The notes under the pieces: model-generated
The model's input: only the letters and a program-made list of their open reading frames with translations
Databases searched by the model: none
What the model was told of the DNA's origin: nothing
Shown here: one piece after another, positions 35,096 to 38,580 of the stretch
How the letters are laid out: every line of letters starts with the position of its first letter
How positions within the stretch are numbered: the stretch's first letter is position 1
NCBI GenBank assembly: GCA_009746045.1
Contig: RPFO01000941.1
Coordinates: 105,001 to 169,000 of the forward strand
DNA: 64,000 nt
Direction: 5' to 3'
From: Mesostigma viride
Lineage: Eukaryota; Streptophyta; Mesostigmatophyceae; Mesostigmatales; Mesostigmataceae
Translations under genes and position numbers: made by a program

Positions 35096-35720
35096 CGACA
35101 ATCATCATCATCGTCAGCAGCAGCAGCAGCCGCCGCCGCCGCCACCACCACCACCACCACCACCACCATCCGGACTGAACTATAATAAGCTATAGTATAT
35201 CTTTCATCACTCTGTGAGGGGGACCCCTGGGTTTGGGGTCACTTTGCCAAAAAACAACAACCTGTTTATCATGCTTCTGCCCCTGTATAGTAATGCTAAA
35301 TGGCATGGCTTTGTGATGATGTTAGCTCTTTGTAATATACTTGTATATTTCCCAGCTCTGGCTGGCATAGCAAGTGTGATGCCGCTCTAGCAGGGGACTA
35401 CAATGGTCTATAGTCAACGTAAATACTGGACAACACATCAGATCTCCTCCTTACTATGGTAGCATGAGACCTTCTCCTTACTTTGCACCAGATTGTGGCA
35501 TCTCTGGTTGTCACAGGCAAGGGACATCAAGGCGCTATCACGGGATGCCAAGCTGGAGCTTCCTCATGACCTAGACTACAACCAGATCGCCGCGCTGTCT
35601 CACGAAGACCGCGAGAAGCTTCAGCGCCACCGGCCGCTGACTCTTATGCACGCTTCCCAGATATCTGGCGTATCCCGTGTTGCACTAATTGCGCTGTTGC
35701 GGCATGTGAAGCAGTCTTAG
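124..35720 (+). CDS. MTO1: MTO1/MnmG (GidA): tRNA uridine-5-carboxymethylaminomethyl modification enzyme, 3' fifteen exons
   Basis: Known role of the family: with MSS1/MnmE, an FAD- and folate-dependent enzyme that modifies wobble uridine-34 of organellar tRNAs; a mitochondrial or plastid location is expected but the targeting end is outside the window. Seen: exons 124-186, 1186-1473, 3547-4066, 4684-4733, 5533-5580, 10590-10641, 11040-11167, 29774-29939, 30946-31037, 31542-31604, 32271-32341, 32801-32900, 33624-33767, 34070-34744 and 35517-35720 join in phase with GT/AG borders. They read through family landmarks in order: [101 protein letters not shown] and the C-terminal helix bundle. Odd: a Gln-rich insertion in exon 3, a low-complexity insertion in exon 14, and introns 5 and 7 swollen by transposons. 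No internal stop was seen. Confidence 0.92.
187..1185 (+). other. MTO1 intron 1
   Basis: A 999-bp intron between GTAGGC and CCCCCTCAG. Apart from the purine-rich repeat at 388-568 no gene or element was recognised; the short open frames here carry no family motif. Confidence 0.6.
388..568 (+). repeat. G-rich purine minisatellite
   Basis: Degenerate 10-12-bp units of the kind GGGGGGAAGTA run through MTO1 intron 1. The G runs on this strand could form quadruplexes; no function is shown by the sequence. Confidence 0.75.
1186..1473 (+). CDS. MTO1: MTO1 exon 2
   Basis: Begins [11 protein letters not shown] and ends [17 protein letters not shown], matching the segment before the TTGTFLRG motif. 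About 50 Gly/Ala/Ser-rich residues between them are an insertion relative to short bacterial homologues. Acceptor CCCCCTCAG; donor GTGCGT at 1474; both borders are phase 0. Confidence 0.85.
2065..2612 (+). repeat. 46-bp minisatellite, about 12 units
   Basis: Near-perfect units starting GTGTCATAGCAGTG, with starts at 2065, 2111, 2157 and so on to 2571. Every unit contains GGCGGTGAGCGCAG, which holds a consensus-like 5' splice donor (GGTGAGC) followed by CAG. The array lies inside MTO1 intron 2. Confidence 0.95.
3273..3334 (-). repeat. relic of B-family YR retroelement terminus
   Basis: CACTATAAAGAAACTATG and flanking bases match the outer end of the B-family repeats found at 57480-57540 and 52640-52700, with several substitutions. 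No other part of the element is nearby, so this is an old fragment or scar. Confidence 0.75.
3547..4066 (+). CDS. MTO1: MTO1 exon 3, with poly-Q insertion
   Basis: Starts [15 protein letters not shown] and ends [13 protein letters not shown](G), two adjacent family motifs that in most homologues are about 40 residues apart. Here they are separated by about 130 residues rich in Gln (roughly 3650-3930), low-complexity and expected to be a disordered loop. Acceptor CTGCCAG; donor GTGCGG at 4067 after the first base of a Gly codon. Confidence 0.9.
4067..4683 (+). other. MTO1 intron 3
   Basis: A 617-bp intron from GTGCGG to TTTTCTCCAG. No gene, repeat or element was recognised in it. Confidence 0.6.
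4684..4733 (+). CDS. MTO1: MTO1 exon 4
   Basis: Fifty bases encode (G)[16 protein letters not shown], completing the GRLKTGTPPR motif. It enters in phase 1 and ends in phase 0. Donor GTGAGG. Confidence 0.88.
4734..5532 (+). other. MTO1 intron 4
   Basis: A 799-bp intron ending in a T-rich tract and TTTGCAG. Nothing else was recognised. Confidence 0.6.
5533..5580 (+). CDS. MTO1: MTO1 exon 5
   Basis: Forty-eight bases encode [16 protein letters not shown], matching the family P-x-PFSF motif. Acceptor TTTGCAG; donor GTGAGC at 5581; phase 0 at both ends. Confidence 0.9.
5842..6269 (+). repeat. A1 element: outer split repeat (block 1 + block 2)
   Basis: Block 1 starts ATCCATTTCTGGCCTTGCC; block 2 starts GGCAAAAGAAACAACC and ends GCTCACCAA. 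Block 1 recurs at 6270, 18379 and 18807. Block 2 recurs at 9937, about 18600 and about 22265. Confidence 0.9.
6270..6465 (+). repeat. A1 element: inner copy of block 1
   Basis: Repeats 5842 to about 6040 almost perfectly, then diverges at ACATCTCC. It abuts block 2 directly, giving the fused-ends junction GCTCACCAA/ATCCATTT expected from a circular intermediate. Confidence 0.9.
6661..9912 (-). pseudogene. A1 pol: RT - RNase H - 2A-like - tyrosine recombinase (frameshifted)
   Basis: Read from 9912 to 6661. N-terminal part 9912-9062; RT with template-side motif [12 protein letters not shown], motif A DLDSYYNR and motif C TIDDL; RNase H with VASDASG, a Glu in HINVKEA, VDSS and NPADKASR; then GDVHPNPGP (7596-7622); then YR with R in LRISEAL, HSLRHGG (H-x-x-R) and the candidate nucleophile Tyr in VTRYIG. 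Breaks relative to copy A2: one base lost near 9095 (RT entry), one lost near 6960 (before LTYSQ), and a length change in the poly-C near 9620. Otherwise the frame is long and conserved. It would convert element RNA to DNA and integrate a circle. It is not active as it stands. Confidence 0.88.
9937..10148 (+). repeat. A1 element: right terminal block 2
   Basis: Copy of 6063-6269 with a longer T run at about 10045-10060. It ends GCTCACCAA. The host sequence resumes GTATGGAAAC, without the ATC seen beyond copy A2. Confidence 0.88.
10257..10410 (+). repeat. degenerate 25-27-bp tandem repeat
   Basis: Units resembling ATGCCACATCATTACAGT recur about six times in MTO1 intron 5 between the A1 element and exon 6. 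Confidence 0.65.
10590..10641 (+). CDS. MTO1: MTO1 exon 6 (52 nt)
   Basis: Found by joining phases. After GAGCGCAG it encodes [17 protein letters not shown] plus one base, ending at donor GTGAGT (10642). Joined to exon 7 it reads QVTCYVTHTT, matching the family segment Q-x-x-C-(Y/W)-x-T-H-T between PFSF and RYCPS. It fits phase 0 in and phase 1 out. Confidence 0.82.
10642..11039 (+). other. MTO1 intron 6
   Basis: A 398-bp intron. Its last 100 bp contain a tandem duplication of about 59 bp covering the 3' splice site: TGACCCACACCA occurs at 10981 and again at the real exon start, 11040. Nothing else was recognised. Confidence 0.7.
11040..11167 (+). CDS. MTO1: MTO1 exon 7
   Basis: Encodes (V)[19 protein letters not shown] then [13 protein letters not shown], including the highly conserved RYCPS motif with its Cys. 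Acceptor ACTTACAG; donor GTAGGG at 11168. The next 18.6 kb are intron. Confidence 0.92.
11168..11600 (+). other. start of MTO1 intron 7
   Basis: Host intron sequence before the B1 element. It contains an approximate tandem repeat (TTGCTTTGTTGCCCCG at about 11370 and again at about 11452). No gene was recognised. Confidence 0.55.
11601..11973 (+). repeat. B1 element: 5' repeat block A
   Basis: Starts GGTTCTCTGAACATAG and ends TCTCTTTTGTTTT. It is repeated at 28906-29277 and, inverted, at 52317-52697 and about 57160-57537. Confidence 0.9.
12045..13616 (+). pseudogene. B1 gag-like ORF, broken
   Basis: Homologous to the intact 352-residue Gag of B3. The start codon is ACG at 12045 where B3 has ATG. 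A foldback element interrupts it at 12525-13034, and a TAA at 13235-13237 replaces the B3 Gln codon after VVNWRV. The remainder (13238-13616) reads [13 protein letters not shown] to LGKAQQTK and stop. The protein has a Lys/Glu-rich middle and a helical C-terminal half, with no zinc knuckle. Confidence 0.85.
12525..13034 (+). mobile_element. foldback/MITE-like DNA element with CAG termini, TSD CAG
   Basis: Starts CAGTTAGGTGAAATAG and ends CTATTTCACCTAACTG, with CAG duplicated on both sides (12522-12524, 13035-13037). The B3 gag gives the exact empty site GAGGGAGCAGCTCTTGG. Internally it is two hairpins (12525 to about 12695, about 12832 to 13034), each an inverted repeat of TGCCGGAACCTTTTTGCCAC. 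They flank a unique 130-bp core with a Pol III B-box-like GGTTCGAAACC (12721-12731). A 3-bp TSD fits Harbinger or CACTA-type mobilisation; no transposase is encoded. Confidence 0.85.
13226..14309 (+). pseudogene. B1 pol, N-terminal part, interrupted by LTR element
   Basis: Open in the -1 frame relative to gag. It contains the Arg-rich [13 protein letters not shown] region and the RT entry ([36 protein letters not shown]). It stops at NALWVD, where the Copia-type element is inserted; the same ORF resumes at 26253 with [10 protein letters not shown]. In B3 these two halves are contiguous. Confidence 0.88.
14305..14309 (+). repeat. target-site duplication GGACC (left)
   Basis: GGACC precedes the 5' LTR and recurs at 26253-26257 after the 3' LTR. 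Copy B3 has a single GTGGACCCCCCTAAG at this place. Confidence 0.93.
14310..14911 (+). repeat. 5' LTR of Copia-type element
   Basis: 602 bp, AGTTAACG to ACAACT, ending with the 4-bp inverted terminus AGTT/AACT rather than TG/CA. TTCAATAAAGGCAAC near its end resembles a polyadenylation signal. It differs from the 3' LTR by small indels, so the insertion is not very recent. Confidence 0.92.
14936..15682 (+). CDS. accessory ORF upstream of gag, 248 aa
   Basis: An intact ORF starting 24 bp after the 5' LTR and ending 163 bp before gag. It is Pro-rich at the N-terminus (about residues 14-32). A long amphipathic, probably coiled-coil region follows (about 35-125; [37 protein letters not shown]), then a mixed helical part with a basic patch (IISRRRIA) and an acidic end ([13 protein letters not shown]). 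No zinc finger, nuclease or protease motif was seen. I do not recognise the family. A capsid-like or nucleic-acid-binding helper is possible but unproven. Copy 2 of the element (42671-44307) has lost this region, so its conservation cannot be judged here. Confidence 0.75.
   Translation: MPNSFEFRIPTDEEVTAPPADPLPSPPVRHPQQLAAEWQGLIDEATTSLEELHRRQRAVLPPLRDVPENPNLPQLVPKIRAHLDYIRSVLSAFQVQVRGGLRSVNEVTTAIEEVDNAISSLVGYQRNLQNWAATRTGGAPAISTNLFQDIALLSLLTRGVRTRERQVLINLVAFLSALREWIPAGWEYLSIFTHPLRIISRRRIAVFVPTQNQANTPVLIQTGAGPALTPDLEDGEYAYEYCDFRGLS
15846..16961 (+). CDS. gag: gag polyprotein with CCHC zinc knuckle, 371 aa
   Basis: Structural protein of the Copia-type element. The central helical region (about residues 85-235; LWVAELKEL-like helices, [14 protein letters not shown]) fits a Copia-type capsid. 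A basic linker (about 245-305) follows, then a CX2CX4HX4C knuckle in [14 protein letters not shown] (about 317-330), and an Asn/Lys/Gln-rich tail. The ATG context ACCATGG is strong. The stop at 16959-16961 separates it from the integrase ORF by about 90 bp, so pol expression needs readthrough or another device. Confidence 0.88.
   Translation: MADGRRSKGPASGNNGGAGSGTAHVDDVGVTGEITNIPLDNNNTQAVHGFDLTTQGLLIVNQLQPVTSDSKPKQAEEFVEGLEGFPSLYGGTNCYQIWIGSSTFGKCTDQIKDLTRECKKANKAWALYVAELKELLEDQRKKVGIHWQDKYQGWEVKGDLIQNFLNYCKMVEEGRAHGFNVADNIVLTNWLKVSGLDKATRGSLKVMCAPHSTLKAYQVIIKQALEAEELFEGGVPAVKATHAGWRAQGGSRAPEADRSQGGRGGHQNKRKANHSPDPDGQSHAKSVFRRLGGKPKLGNASDNGGGVQGKTKIQCYMCKGWGHIKKECPSFKKTQGQGSNKNNNNYNNKNKNKSQAGQPSKGSQQDENKEQ
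17054..18378 (+). CDS. integrase of Copia-type element
   Basis: A low-complexity N-terminal part, then an HX4H pair (HNMFGH) followed about 30 residues on by Cys residues ([10 protein letters not shown]), resembling an HHCC zinc module. The core has candidate catalytic D in [10 protein letters not shown] in RIQVDMQF and E in [16 protein letters not shown]-terminal stretch [17 protein letters not shown] to SYVKPNL resembles the integrase C-terminal domain. The frame runs to TDATTT, where YR element A2 is inserted, and resumes at 22473 as SVARESVSP. Confidence 0.83.
18379..18806 (+). repeat. A2 element: outer split repeat (block 1 + block 2)
   Basis: Corresponds to 5842-6269 with a few substitutions. 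It ends GCTCACCAA immediately before the second copy of block 1. Confidence 0.9.
19199..20497 (-). pseudogene. A2 pol C-terminal part: RT remnant fused to RNase H tail - 2A-like - tyrosine recombinase
   Basis: Open for 432 codons. Residues 1-38 are the RT entry ([12 protein letters not shown]). A deletion of about 1.2 kb relative to A1 then joins LPQ to [12 protein letters not shown], removing the RT palm and the first RNase H residues. The rest is intact: [17 protein letters not shown] (20135-20161), and the complete YR domain with R (LRISEAL), HSLRHGG and Tyr (VTRYIG). The recombinase half could still be translated as a unit. Confidence 0.87.
20510..21096 (-). pseudogene. A2 pol N-terminal part, ended by nonsense codon
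   Basis: In the -1 frame after gag. It contains [20 protein letters not shown], a linker ([20 protein letters not shown]) and the RT-preceding helix region ([20 protein letters not shown]). A TAG follows GILGGFF where A1 reads FFEEEPP. The same frame is open back through the whole of gag. Confidence 0.8.
21097..22194 (-). CDS. A2 gag-like protein, 365 aa
   Basis: An intact ORF at the 5' end of A2. The N-terminal helical part is [20 protein letters not shown], then [18 protein letters not shown]. The middle is Gly/Ala-rich. The C-terminal helical part runs [10 protein letters not shown]-like to [14 protein letters not shown] and stop. No CCHC knuckle is present, as in the B-family Gag. It starts 30-80 bp inside the leader after block 2. 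It is presumed to package element RNA. A1 keeps only its last 30 or so codons. Confidence 0.8.
   Translation of the reverse strand: MTTVTAPDRNFLAKLKQAAKEGCTPKEAATAVQKILGEGNWLERIQKLTPGRAKNVMDVLEERGFVNDWDGEEALADVLAAQLGEAIAEPDPPAGAVRTGGVPPSAGGSGGAGHCGAGAGEDDGAPGAMDQAVADLDRNIGRLLGTETGYATPAGGLPSRPGNARIGGDIGDLISAMSKLLDQAKTPAAASPAAASTAGRLARTKGVALSGHAVPVLVSNMLEAVLPGMLDYAESVGGKSIRASLMLTMHGSSASGERRMLLLQMAGILDTMVTEFGYWATPRSEVILELAAAEYLAKLITGCQLVDVGSTGWKGTPSAMLPFQEGGAMLASPAVRAAMSMGKLQHKLEQGPGKKGQGSPSNNNK
22473..24213 (+). CDS. Copia-type pol continued: retropepsin-like domain then reverse transcriptase
   Basis: Frame resumes after A2. A retropepsin-like domain follows: [10 protein letters not shown] at 22699-22728 (D-T-N-S where retropepsins have D-T/S-G) and, about 60 residues later, the hydrophobic-Gly motif LLGQNFL (22891-22911). 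RT follows: [11 protein letters not shown] (motif A, about 23499-23531), [14 protein letters not shown], and [11 protein letters not shown] (catalytic HGDD in place of Copia YVDD, about 23776), then [16 protein letters not shown] at 24211-24213 breaks into RNase H. The PR domain lying after IN and before RT is unusual; see findings. Confidence 0.85.
24214..24689 (+). pseudogene. Copia-type RNase H, nonsense and frameshift
   Basis: After the stop, the frame continues [15 protein letters not shown] to SWFSR, then shifts by one base near 24335 to [16 protein letters not shown] (the SS-x-AE element of Copia RNase H), [11 protein letters not shown], and [10 protein letters not shown]. It ends at TAG 24687-24689. 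All expected RNase H pieces are present but not in one frame. Confidence 0.8.
24690..25620 (+). other. 3' non-coding region of the Copia-type element
   Basis: About 0.93 kb between pol and the polypurine tract. A Pol III B-box-like GGTTCGATTCC lies at 24975-24985 without a convincing A box. No ORF of note. Confidence 0.6.
25621..25639 (+). promoter_or_regulatory. polypurine tract
   Basis: AAAGAAAAGAAGGGATTGG directly precedes the 3' LTR, the expected plus-strand primer site. Confidence 0.85.
25640..26252 (+). repeat. 3' LTR of Copia-type element
   Basis: 613 bp, AGTTAACG to ACAACT; followed by the GGACC duplication at 26253-26257. Confidence 0.92.
26253..28690 (+). pseudogene. B1 pol continued: RT - RNase H - 2A-like - tyrosine recombinase (broken)
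   Basis: [11 protein letters not shown] (motif A), GHSHAVALG (motif B), TIDDLVV (motif C). RNase [36 protein letters not shown]. Then EGVHPNPGP (27744-27770) and the recombinase: LRVSEALNL and HGLRHGG. Breaks relative to B3: a one-base loss near 27300 (before the Tyr-Pro of B3), a TAG at 27909, slippage in the poly-C at about 28088, and a small deletion after RSMADI (28548) that puts the nucleophile Tyr (THYIG) out of frame. Confidence 0.87.
28768..29277 (+). repeat. B1 element: fused inner repeats (B then A block)
   Basis: Block B (28768-28905; GGGTAAGGCTAGCCTTTTGG, then AAATAAAGAGTCTGG) abuts block A (28906-29277, a copy of 11601-11973). This is the two element ends fused, as in a circular intermediate. 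Confidence 0.9.
29309..29442 (+). repeat. B1 element: right terminal block B
   Basis: Copy of 28768-28905 with a few substitutions; ends TTGATAGAA before host intron sequence. Confidence 0.88.
29443..29773 (+). repeat. end of MTO1 intron 7 with degenerate tandem repeat
   Basis: Units of about 33-35 bp carrying (A/T)(A/C)ACGTGCACT recur at about 29453, 29488, 29520, 29553 and 29586, running toward the exon 8 acceptor CCCCCCGCAG. No gene was recognised. Confidence 0.65.
29774..29939 (+). CDS. MTO1: MTO1 exon 8
   Basis: Encodes [37 protein letters not shown] and [13 protein letters not shown], a near-textbook family match. Acceptor CCCGCAG; donor GTGAGC at 29940 after the first base of a Gly codon. 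Confidence 0.95.
29940..30945 (+). other. MTO1 intron 8, with minisatellite and duplicated acceptor
   Basis: Contains a minisatellite of about 42 bp (29965-30120, GGATGGCAGAGGTTCGCAC), a (GGCA)n run (30281-30356), and a tandem copy of the exon 9 splice acceptor (30831-30893 versus 30909-30968). Confidence 0.75.
30281..30356 (+). repeat. (GGCA)n microsatellite
   Basis: About 19 uninterrupted tetranucleotide units in MTO1 intron 8. Confidence 0.97.
30946..31037 (+). CDS. MTO1: MTO1 exon 9
   Basis: Encodes (G)[18 protein letters not shown], then [12 protein letters not shown]. Acceptor CTAGCAG; donor GTGAGC. The upstream near-copy at 30870 would read YAVEYDYG and stop, so it was rejected as the exon start. 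Confidence 0.94.
31038..31541 (+). other. MTO1 intron 9
   Basis: A 504-bp intron. CGCCACCATTTACA units repeat from 31381 to about 31507, just upstream of the exon 10 acceptor TCCACCAG. Nothing else was recognised. Confidence 0.7.
31542..31604 (+). CDS. MTO1: MTO1 exon 10
   Basis: Sixty-three bases encode [20 protein letters not shown] then Ala, the most conserved signature of the family. Donor GTGAGT. Confidence 0.96.
31605..32270 (+). other. MTO1 intron 10
   Basis: A 666-bp intron ending TCCACACCAG. No gene or repeat was recognised. Confidence 0.6.
32271..32341 (+). CDS. MTO1: MTO1 exon 11
   Basis: Encodes [20 protein letters not shown] then DDLV. The donor GTGAGT at 32342 was chosen because it gives phase 2 and, joined to exon 12, [16 protein letters not shown] 26-bp exact copy of this exon end and donor lies at 32396-32421. 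Confidence 0.92.
32342..32800 (+). other. MTO1 intron 11
   Basis: A 459-bp intron that begins with the duplicated donor region. No other feature was recognised. Confidence 0.65.
32801..32900 (+). CDS. MTO1: MTO1 exon 12
   Basis: Encodes [20 protein letters not shown], then [13 protein letters not shown]. Acceptor GTGGCAG; donor GTATGG. Confidence 0.94.
32901..33623 (+). other. MTO1 intron 12, with repeated acceptor-like units
   Basis: GTGGCCACCGCAGGGCAT or close variants occur at about 33361, 33420, 33540 and at the true acceptor (33612-33629). Each looks like a copy of the 3' splice site and first exon 13 bases. Confidence 0.75.
33624..33767 (+). CDS. MTO1: MTO1 exon 13
   Basis: Encodes [20 protein letters not shown] and then [14 protein letters not shown] to FQVSQ, the start of the C-terminal helical part that in the family contacts MnmE and tRNA. 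Donor GTACAG. Confidence 0.88.
33768..34069 (+). other. MTO1 intron 13
   Basis: A 302-bp intron. About three units of about 30 bp (CCTCCCGCCTGCATGCTTGG) run from about 33986 to the exon 14 acceptor. Confidence 0.7.
34070..34744 (+). CDS. MTO1: MTO1 exon 14, with low-complexity insertion
   Basis: Starts [18 protein letters not shown] (family-like) and ends [13 protein letters not shown] (family-like). About 170 intervening residues rich in Ala, Ser, Pro, Thr and acidic residues have no bacterial counterpart and are probably disordered. The whole 675-nt exon is open and in phase. Confidence 0.85.
34745..35516 (+). other. MTO1 intron 14
   Basis: A 772-bp intron dominated by the trinucleotide tract at 34971-35167. 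Long open frames here (poly-His, poly-Asp, poly-Ile) are artefacts of the repeat. Confidence 0.7.
34971..35167 (+). repeat. (ATC)n then (CAG/CCG/CCA)n microsatellite
   Basis: About 120 bp of ATC units interrupted by GTC and ATA, followed by CAG, CCG and CCA runs. Confidence 0.97.
35517..35720 (+). CDS. MTO1: MTO1 last exon
   Basis: Encodes [40 protein letters not shown], then [20 protein letters not shown] to HVKQS and a TAG, matching the family C-terminus (P-x-x-(I/L)DY, LS-x-E, RP-x-T, ISGV). A TGTAA, the usual green-algal poly(A) signal, lies at 36004-36008, rather far downstream. Confidence 0.94.
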   Translation, partial: ARDIKALSRDAKLELPHDLDYNQIAALSHEDREKLQRHRPLTLMHASQISGVSRVALIALLRHVKQS

Positions 35721-36056
35721 AAATGGCCTCTGCCATGTGATGTTGGAGGCATGGCTGTCATTGTTAATTGTGGCAGGCTTACCGATGAATGCTACTTCTA
35801 GCATGCTGCTTTTCTTCCGGTTTGGTGACCCCCCCTTGTGTCACCACTATCATTTTCTTAGTATTCATTTTGTGAGACGACTATTCATGAATCCATTTCT
35901 GGCCTTGCTTTGCTTTGCATTAATTAATTTATCAATAGACACGTGACTGCGTCACGTGAGCATAAGTCCTCAGTGGGAGGGGAACATGGGATGGAATGGA
36001 TGGTGTAAGCTATCTAGTTCCTAGTTACAGGGTTGTGGGCACCGCGGCCCGAATCG
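35721..36056 (+). other. MTO1 3' flank
   Basis: 336 bp between MTO1 and the non-LTR retrotransposon. It contains a 30-bp relic of the A-family terminus (35891-35920) and TGTAA at 36004. No gene. Confidence 0.6.
35891..35920 (+). repeat. 30-bp relic of A-family YR terminus
   Basis: ATCCATTTCTGGCCTTGC plus 12 more bases match the start of block 1 of elements A1 and A2; the similarity stops abruptly at both sides. Confidence 0.75.
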
Positions 36057-37631
36057 CTATGAATGCCATACGCGGTCACGTGTACGCGGAGACCCCACAG
36101 ACTTGGGGGTGGTCTTCTTCATCACTACTTGCCATCTATCCCTGCGTACCATCTGCCTCAATATTACAGACAAACCAGGAGGCTGCCCGGGTGTGAGCCC
36201 GTCACGTCTAGTGTAGCACATGTCCATGCCGAGTCTATCACGAAAAGTCCACGGGTGGCGGCCCTGCCGCGCGCGGCCTGGGGCACGCCAGGTGAGGACA
36301 TATCGCCCAGGCTGGGCGGGCTTGGTGCCAGCTAGTCTATCTGATGTGTCTACCTGATCTGTGCGGGCCAGGTGCCCTGCTAGGCCCAGGCGCCTGTGCC
36401 TAATAGTGTGGGAAACATAGGGCAAATCAGCGTACAAATCCTCATTACTAATGTGCAAACCAAAGGGGATGATAAGGGCCTTGCGCAGCATCTTGGTGAC
36501 GTTGCCGTCGAGTCGTTGCTCCAGCTCCTGCGTCAGTGTCCAGGTCTCGGCGCCGTAGGTCAGGATCGTCAGAATGACGACCTTGAAGAGGTCACGCTTG
36601 ACGATCCGGGGTAGGGCGGGGTTGCTCCACCAGCGGCGGTGGTCATGGAGTTGCGCCCACGCCATGCCGATCCGTGTCGTCAGGTCGTCCTCGCAGTCGG
36701 GAAGCCAACTGCCGAGCAGCTTGAAGCGGCCTGAAGTAGGGTAGTTGACCTCGGTGTCGTCTAAGCGGCGGAGTGGGGGTGGGGGCCCTGCCATGCCGAG
36801 GGCCAGGGCCTCCGTTTTGGGGGCTGATTTCTAGACCAACCGCCCGAGCCTCGAGCGCCGGGCAGTCCAGCCAAAGTTGGGCAGACTCCGGCTTCTCGAT
36901 GAGCATGATTTCGTCGGCATAAATGAGGTCAGCTAGTAAATTCTACTTGTTAGTCGGCCCCCCTTCTCCAAGCTCCTTCGTGATCGCTAGGCCAGGGGCA
37001 CGGCCTGCAATGCTAGCAAAGCGAGCACGTGCCTGGCGCATAACATGATCCACTACAGTAATAAACAGGTACGGCGACAGGACGCAACCCTGCCAGACGC
37101 CGGTCTGCAGTGGGCATGGCGGGGTAAAGCCGTGTTGAGTGCGCACCGAAGTGGTCGACCCCTCATACAGCGTGCGGATAACGGTAATCAGGGGAGTGGG
37201 GACGCGAGCGCGAGCAAGTACAGCCCATAGAGCGTCCCAGAGGACAGAATCAAAAGCCTTGATGAAGTCGACGAAGATCAGGATGGCGGGAAACTCACCA
37301 GGTTGCAGGAGAGCGATTTCCTCGAAGAGGCGACGCGCGACGAAGATGGCCATGACGGTGTTGCGCCCAGGACGGAAGCCCATTTGACTTTCTCCTAGGT
37401 GACGGTCGAGAGCAGAACGAAGGCGGTTGAGGATCATGCGCATAAAAAACTTGAGTGCAGCGCTATCAATGCAGACTCCTCGGTAGTTGGCGGGGTCGTC
37501 AGGGGAACCTTTGTTTTGTACAGCATAATACGGTAGCTGTGCTGCCACTCAGGAATCGGCGGCGCGTCGGCAAGCAGGATCCGGTTGCAGACGTCAAGCA
37601 GGAACCCCATGAGCGCCGTCAGCTGAATCAC
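36057..37631 (-). pseudogene. LINE reverse transcriptase and C-terminal domain
   Basis: RT motifs in three frames: PEWQHSYRIMLYKTK, then DDPANYRGVCIDSAALKFF, MGFRPGRNT, VDFIKAFDSVLWDAL, TGVWQGCVLSPYLF. At 36903-36935 the catalytic box reads YADEIML instead of YADD. A further shift near 36820 leads to GPPPPLRRLDDTEV, LGSWLPDCEDDLTTRIGMAW, LTYGAETWTLTQELEQRLDG, and RRLGLAGHLAR. This C-terminal part is typical of APE-type LINE ORF2 proteins. Confidence 0.85.
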
Positions 37632-37773
37632 CGGGGCGGGGAGCTGGTCAGGTCCAACGGCGGCATAGAAGCGGAGTTGCTTGGCGGCGGTGCTCAGCTC
37701 GAGCTCGGTGAACGGCGGTAGCTCATTGGGATCGGCCAGAGGTTCCGTCAGGGCCGGGTACGTGTAGTCCTGC

Positions 37774-38559
37774 TCAGCGGCGGGCGGCGTGGGTGGCGCA
37801 GGCCGGGACGTCCGCAGGCGCTACTGCCAGGCGCGCGGCCGCCAGAGGGCCAAGCGGCGGAGGCGGCGGGGGGGTGCCGAGCAGCCGGGACTGCCGGAGG
37901 AATACCACTGGTCGAGCCGGAGCTGCTGCTGTGGTGAGCCAGAGAGCGTCCGCGGCGCCGGCTGCGCACCGCCGGCGGGCCGTTGGGCGTGACGCAGGCG
38001 GGTCCAGTCGTACTTGCCGTGCTGGTCCTTGAGGTGGGCGAAGTACTCGCGGACATGGAGGTCCTCCTGCTCCTTGGTCGCCTGCCGGATGGCCGAGTGG
38101 TAATCGGCTTCGAGGCGGGCGTAGCGGGCGGGGTCGCAGTTGTCGCGCAGGGCTTCCCGGGCCTGGATGACGGCGGGGAGCCGGTGCAGGCTGGTGAAGC
38201 GGGGCAGGCGGCGGGGGGCAGTAGGGCCCCTGCCGCGGGCAGCTTGCCAGCGAGGTGCCGAAAGGCCGAGGCCGGGCCGGCAGCGAACAGCTGGGCGTGG
38301 CTGGCCGGGATGTCCAGCGCGTCGACGAAGTCCTCAGATGCCGCGCGCTTGTGGGCGCGTTTTTCAGGGAAGTCCTCCAGAGCGTCGTCAGATTTCTCAG
38401 CAACTGAAGTGTGCGCAAATCAGGTGGTGCCACGTGCTTACGAAAGGGCGAGGGGAATCGCAGGCGGATGCGGGCGGTGACGATGCGATGATCGGAGCGC
38501 ACCAGGGGGATCACATGCGAGCGAGCAGCTAGTACAGATCCTTGATGACGCTTGCGCAT
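37774..38559 (-). pseudogene. LINE endonuclease C-terminus and EN-RT linker
   Basis: Begins with VRSDHRIVTARIRL, the SDH motif that closes APE endonucleases, then a Pro/Arg-rich stretch whose reading frame is doubtful. It links the endonuclease to the RT. Confidence 0.65.
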
Positions 38560-38580
38560 TACAACATAGTCATGCAGCGT

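Noticed and set aside
34792-35195. Open frames reading poly-Asp, poly-His, poly-Met or poly-Ile on both strands
   Set aside because: They are translations of the (ATC)n microsatellite in MTO1 intron 14 and carry no other sequence.
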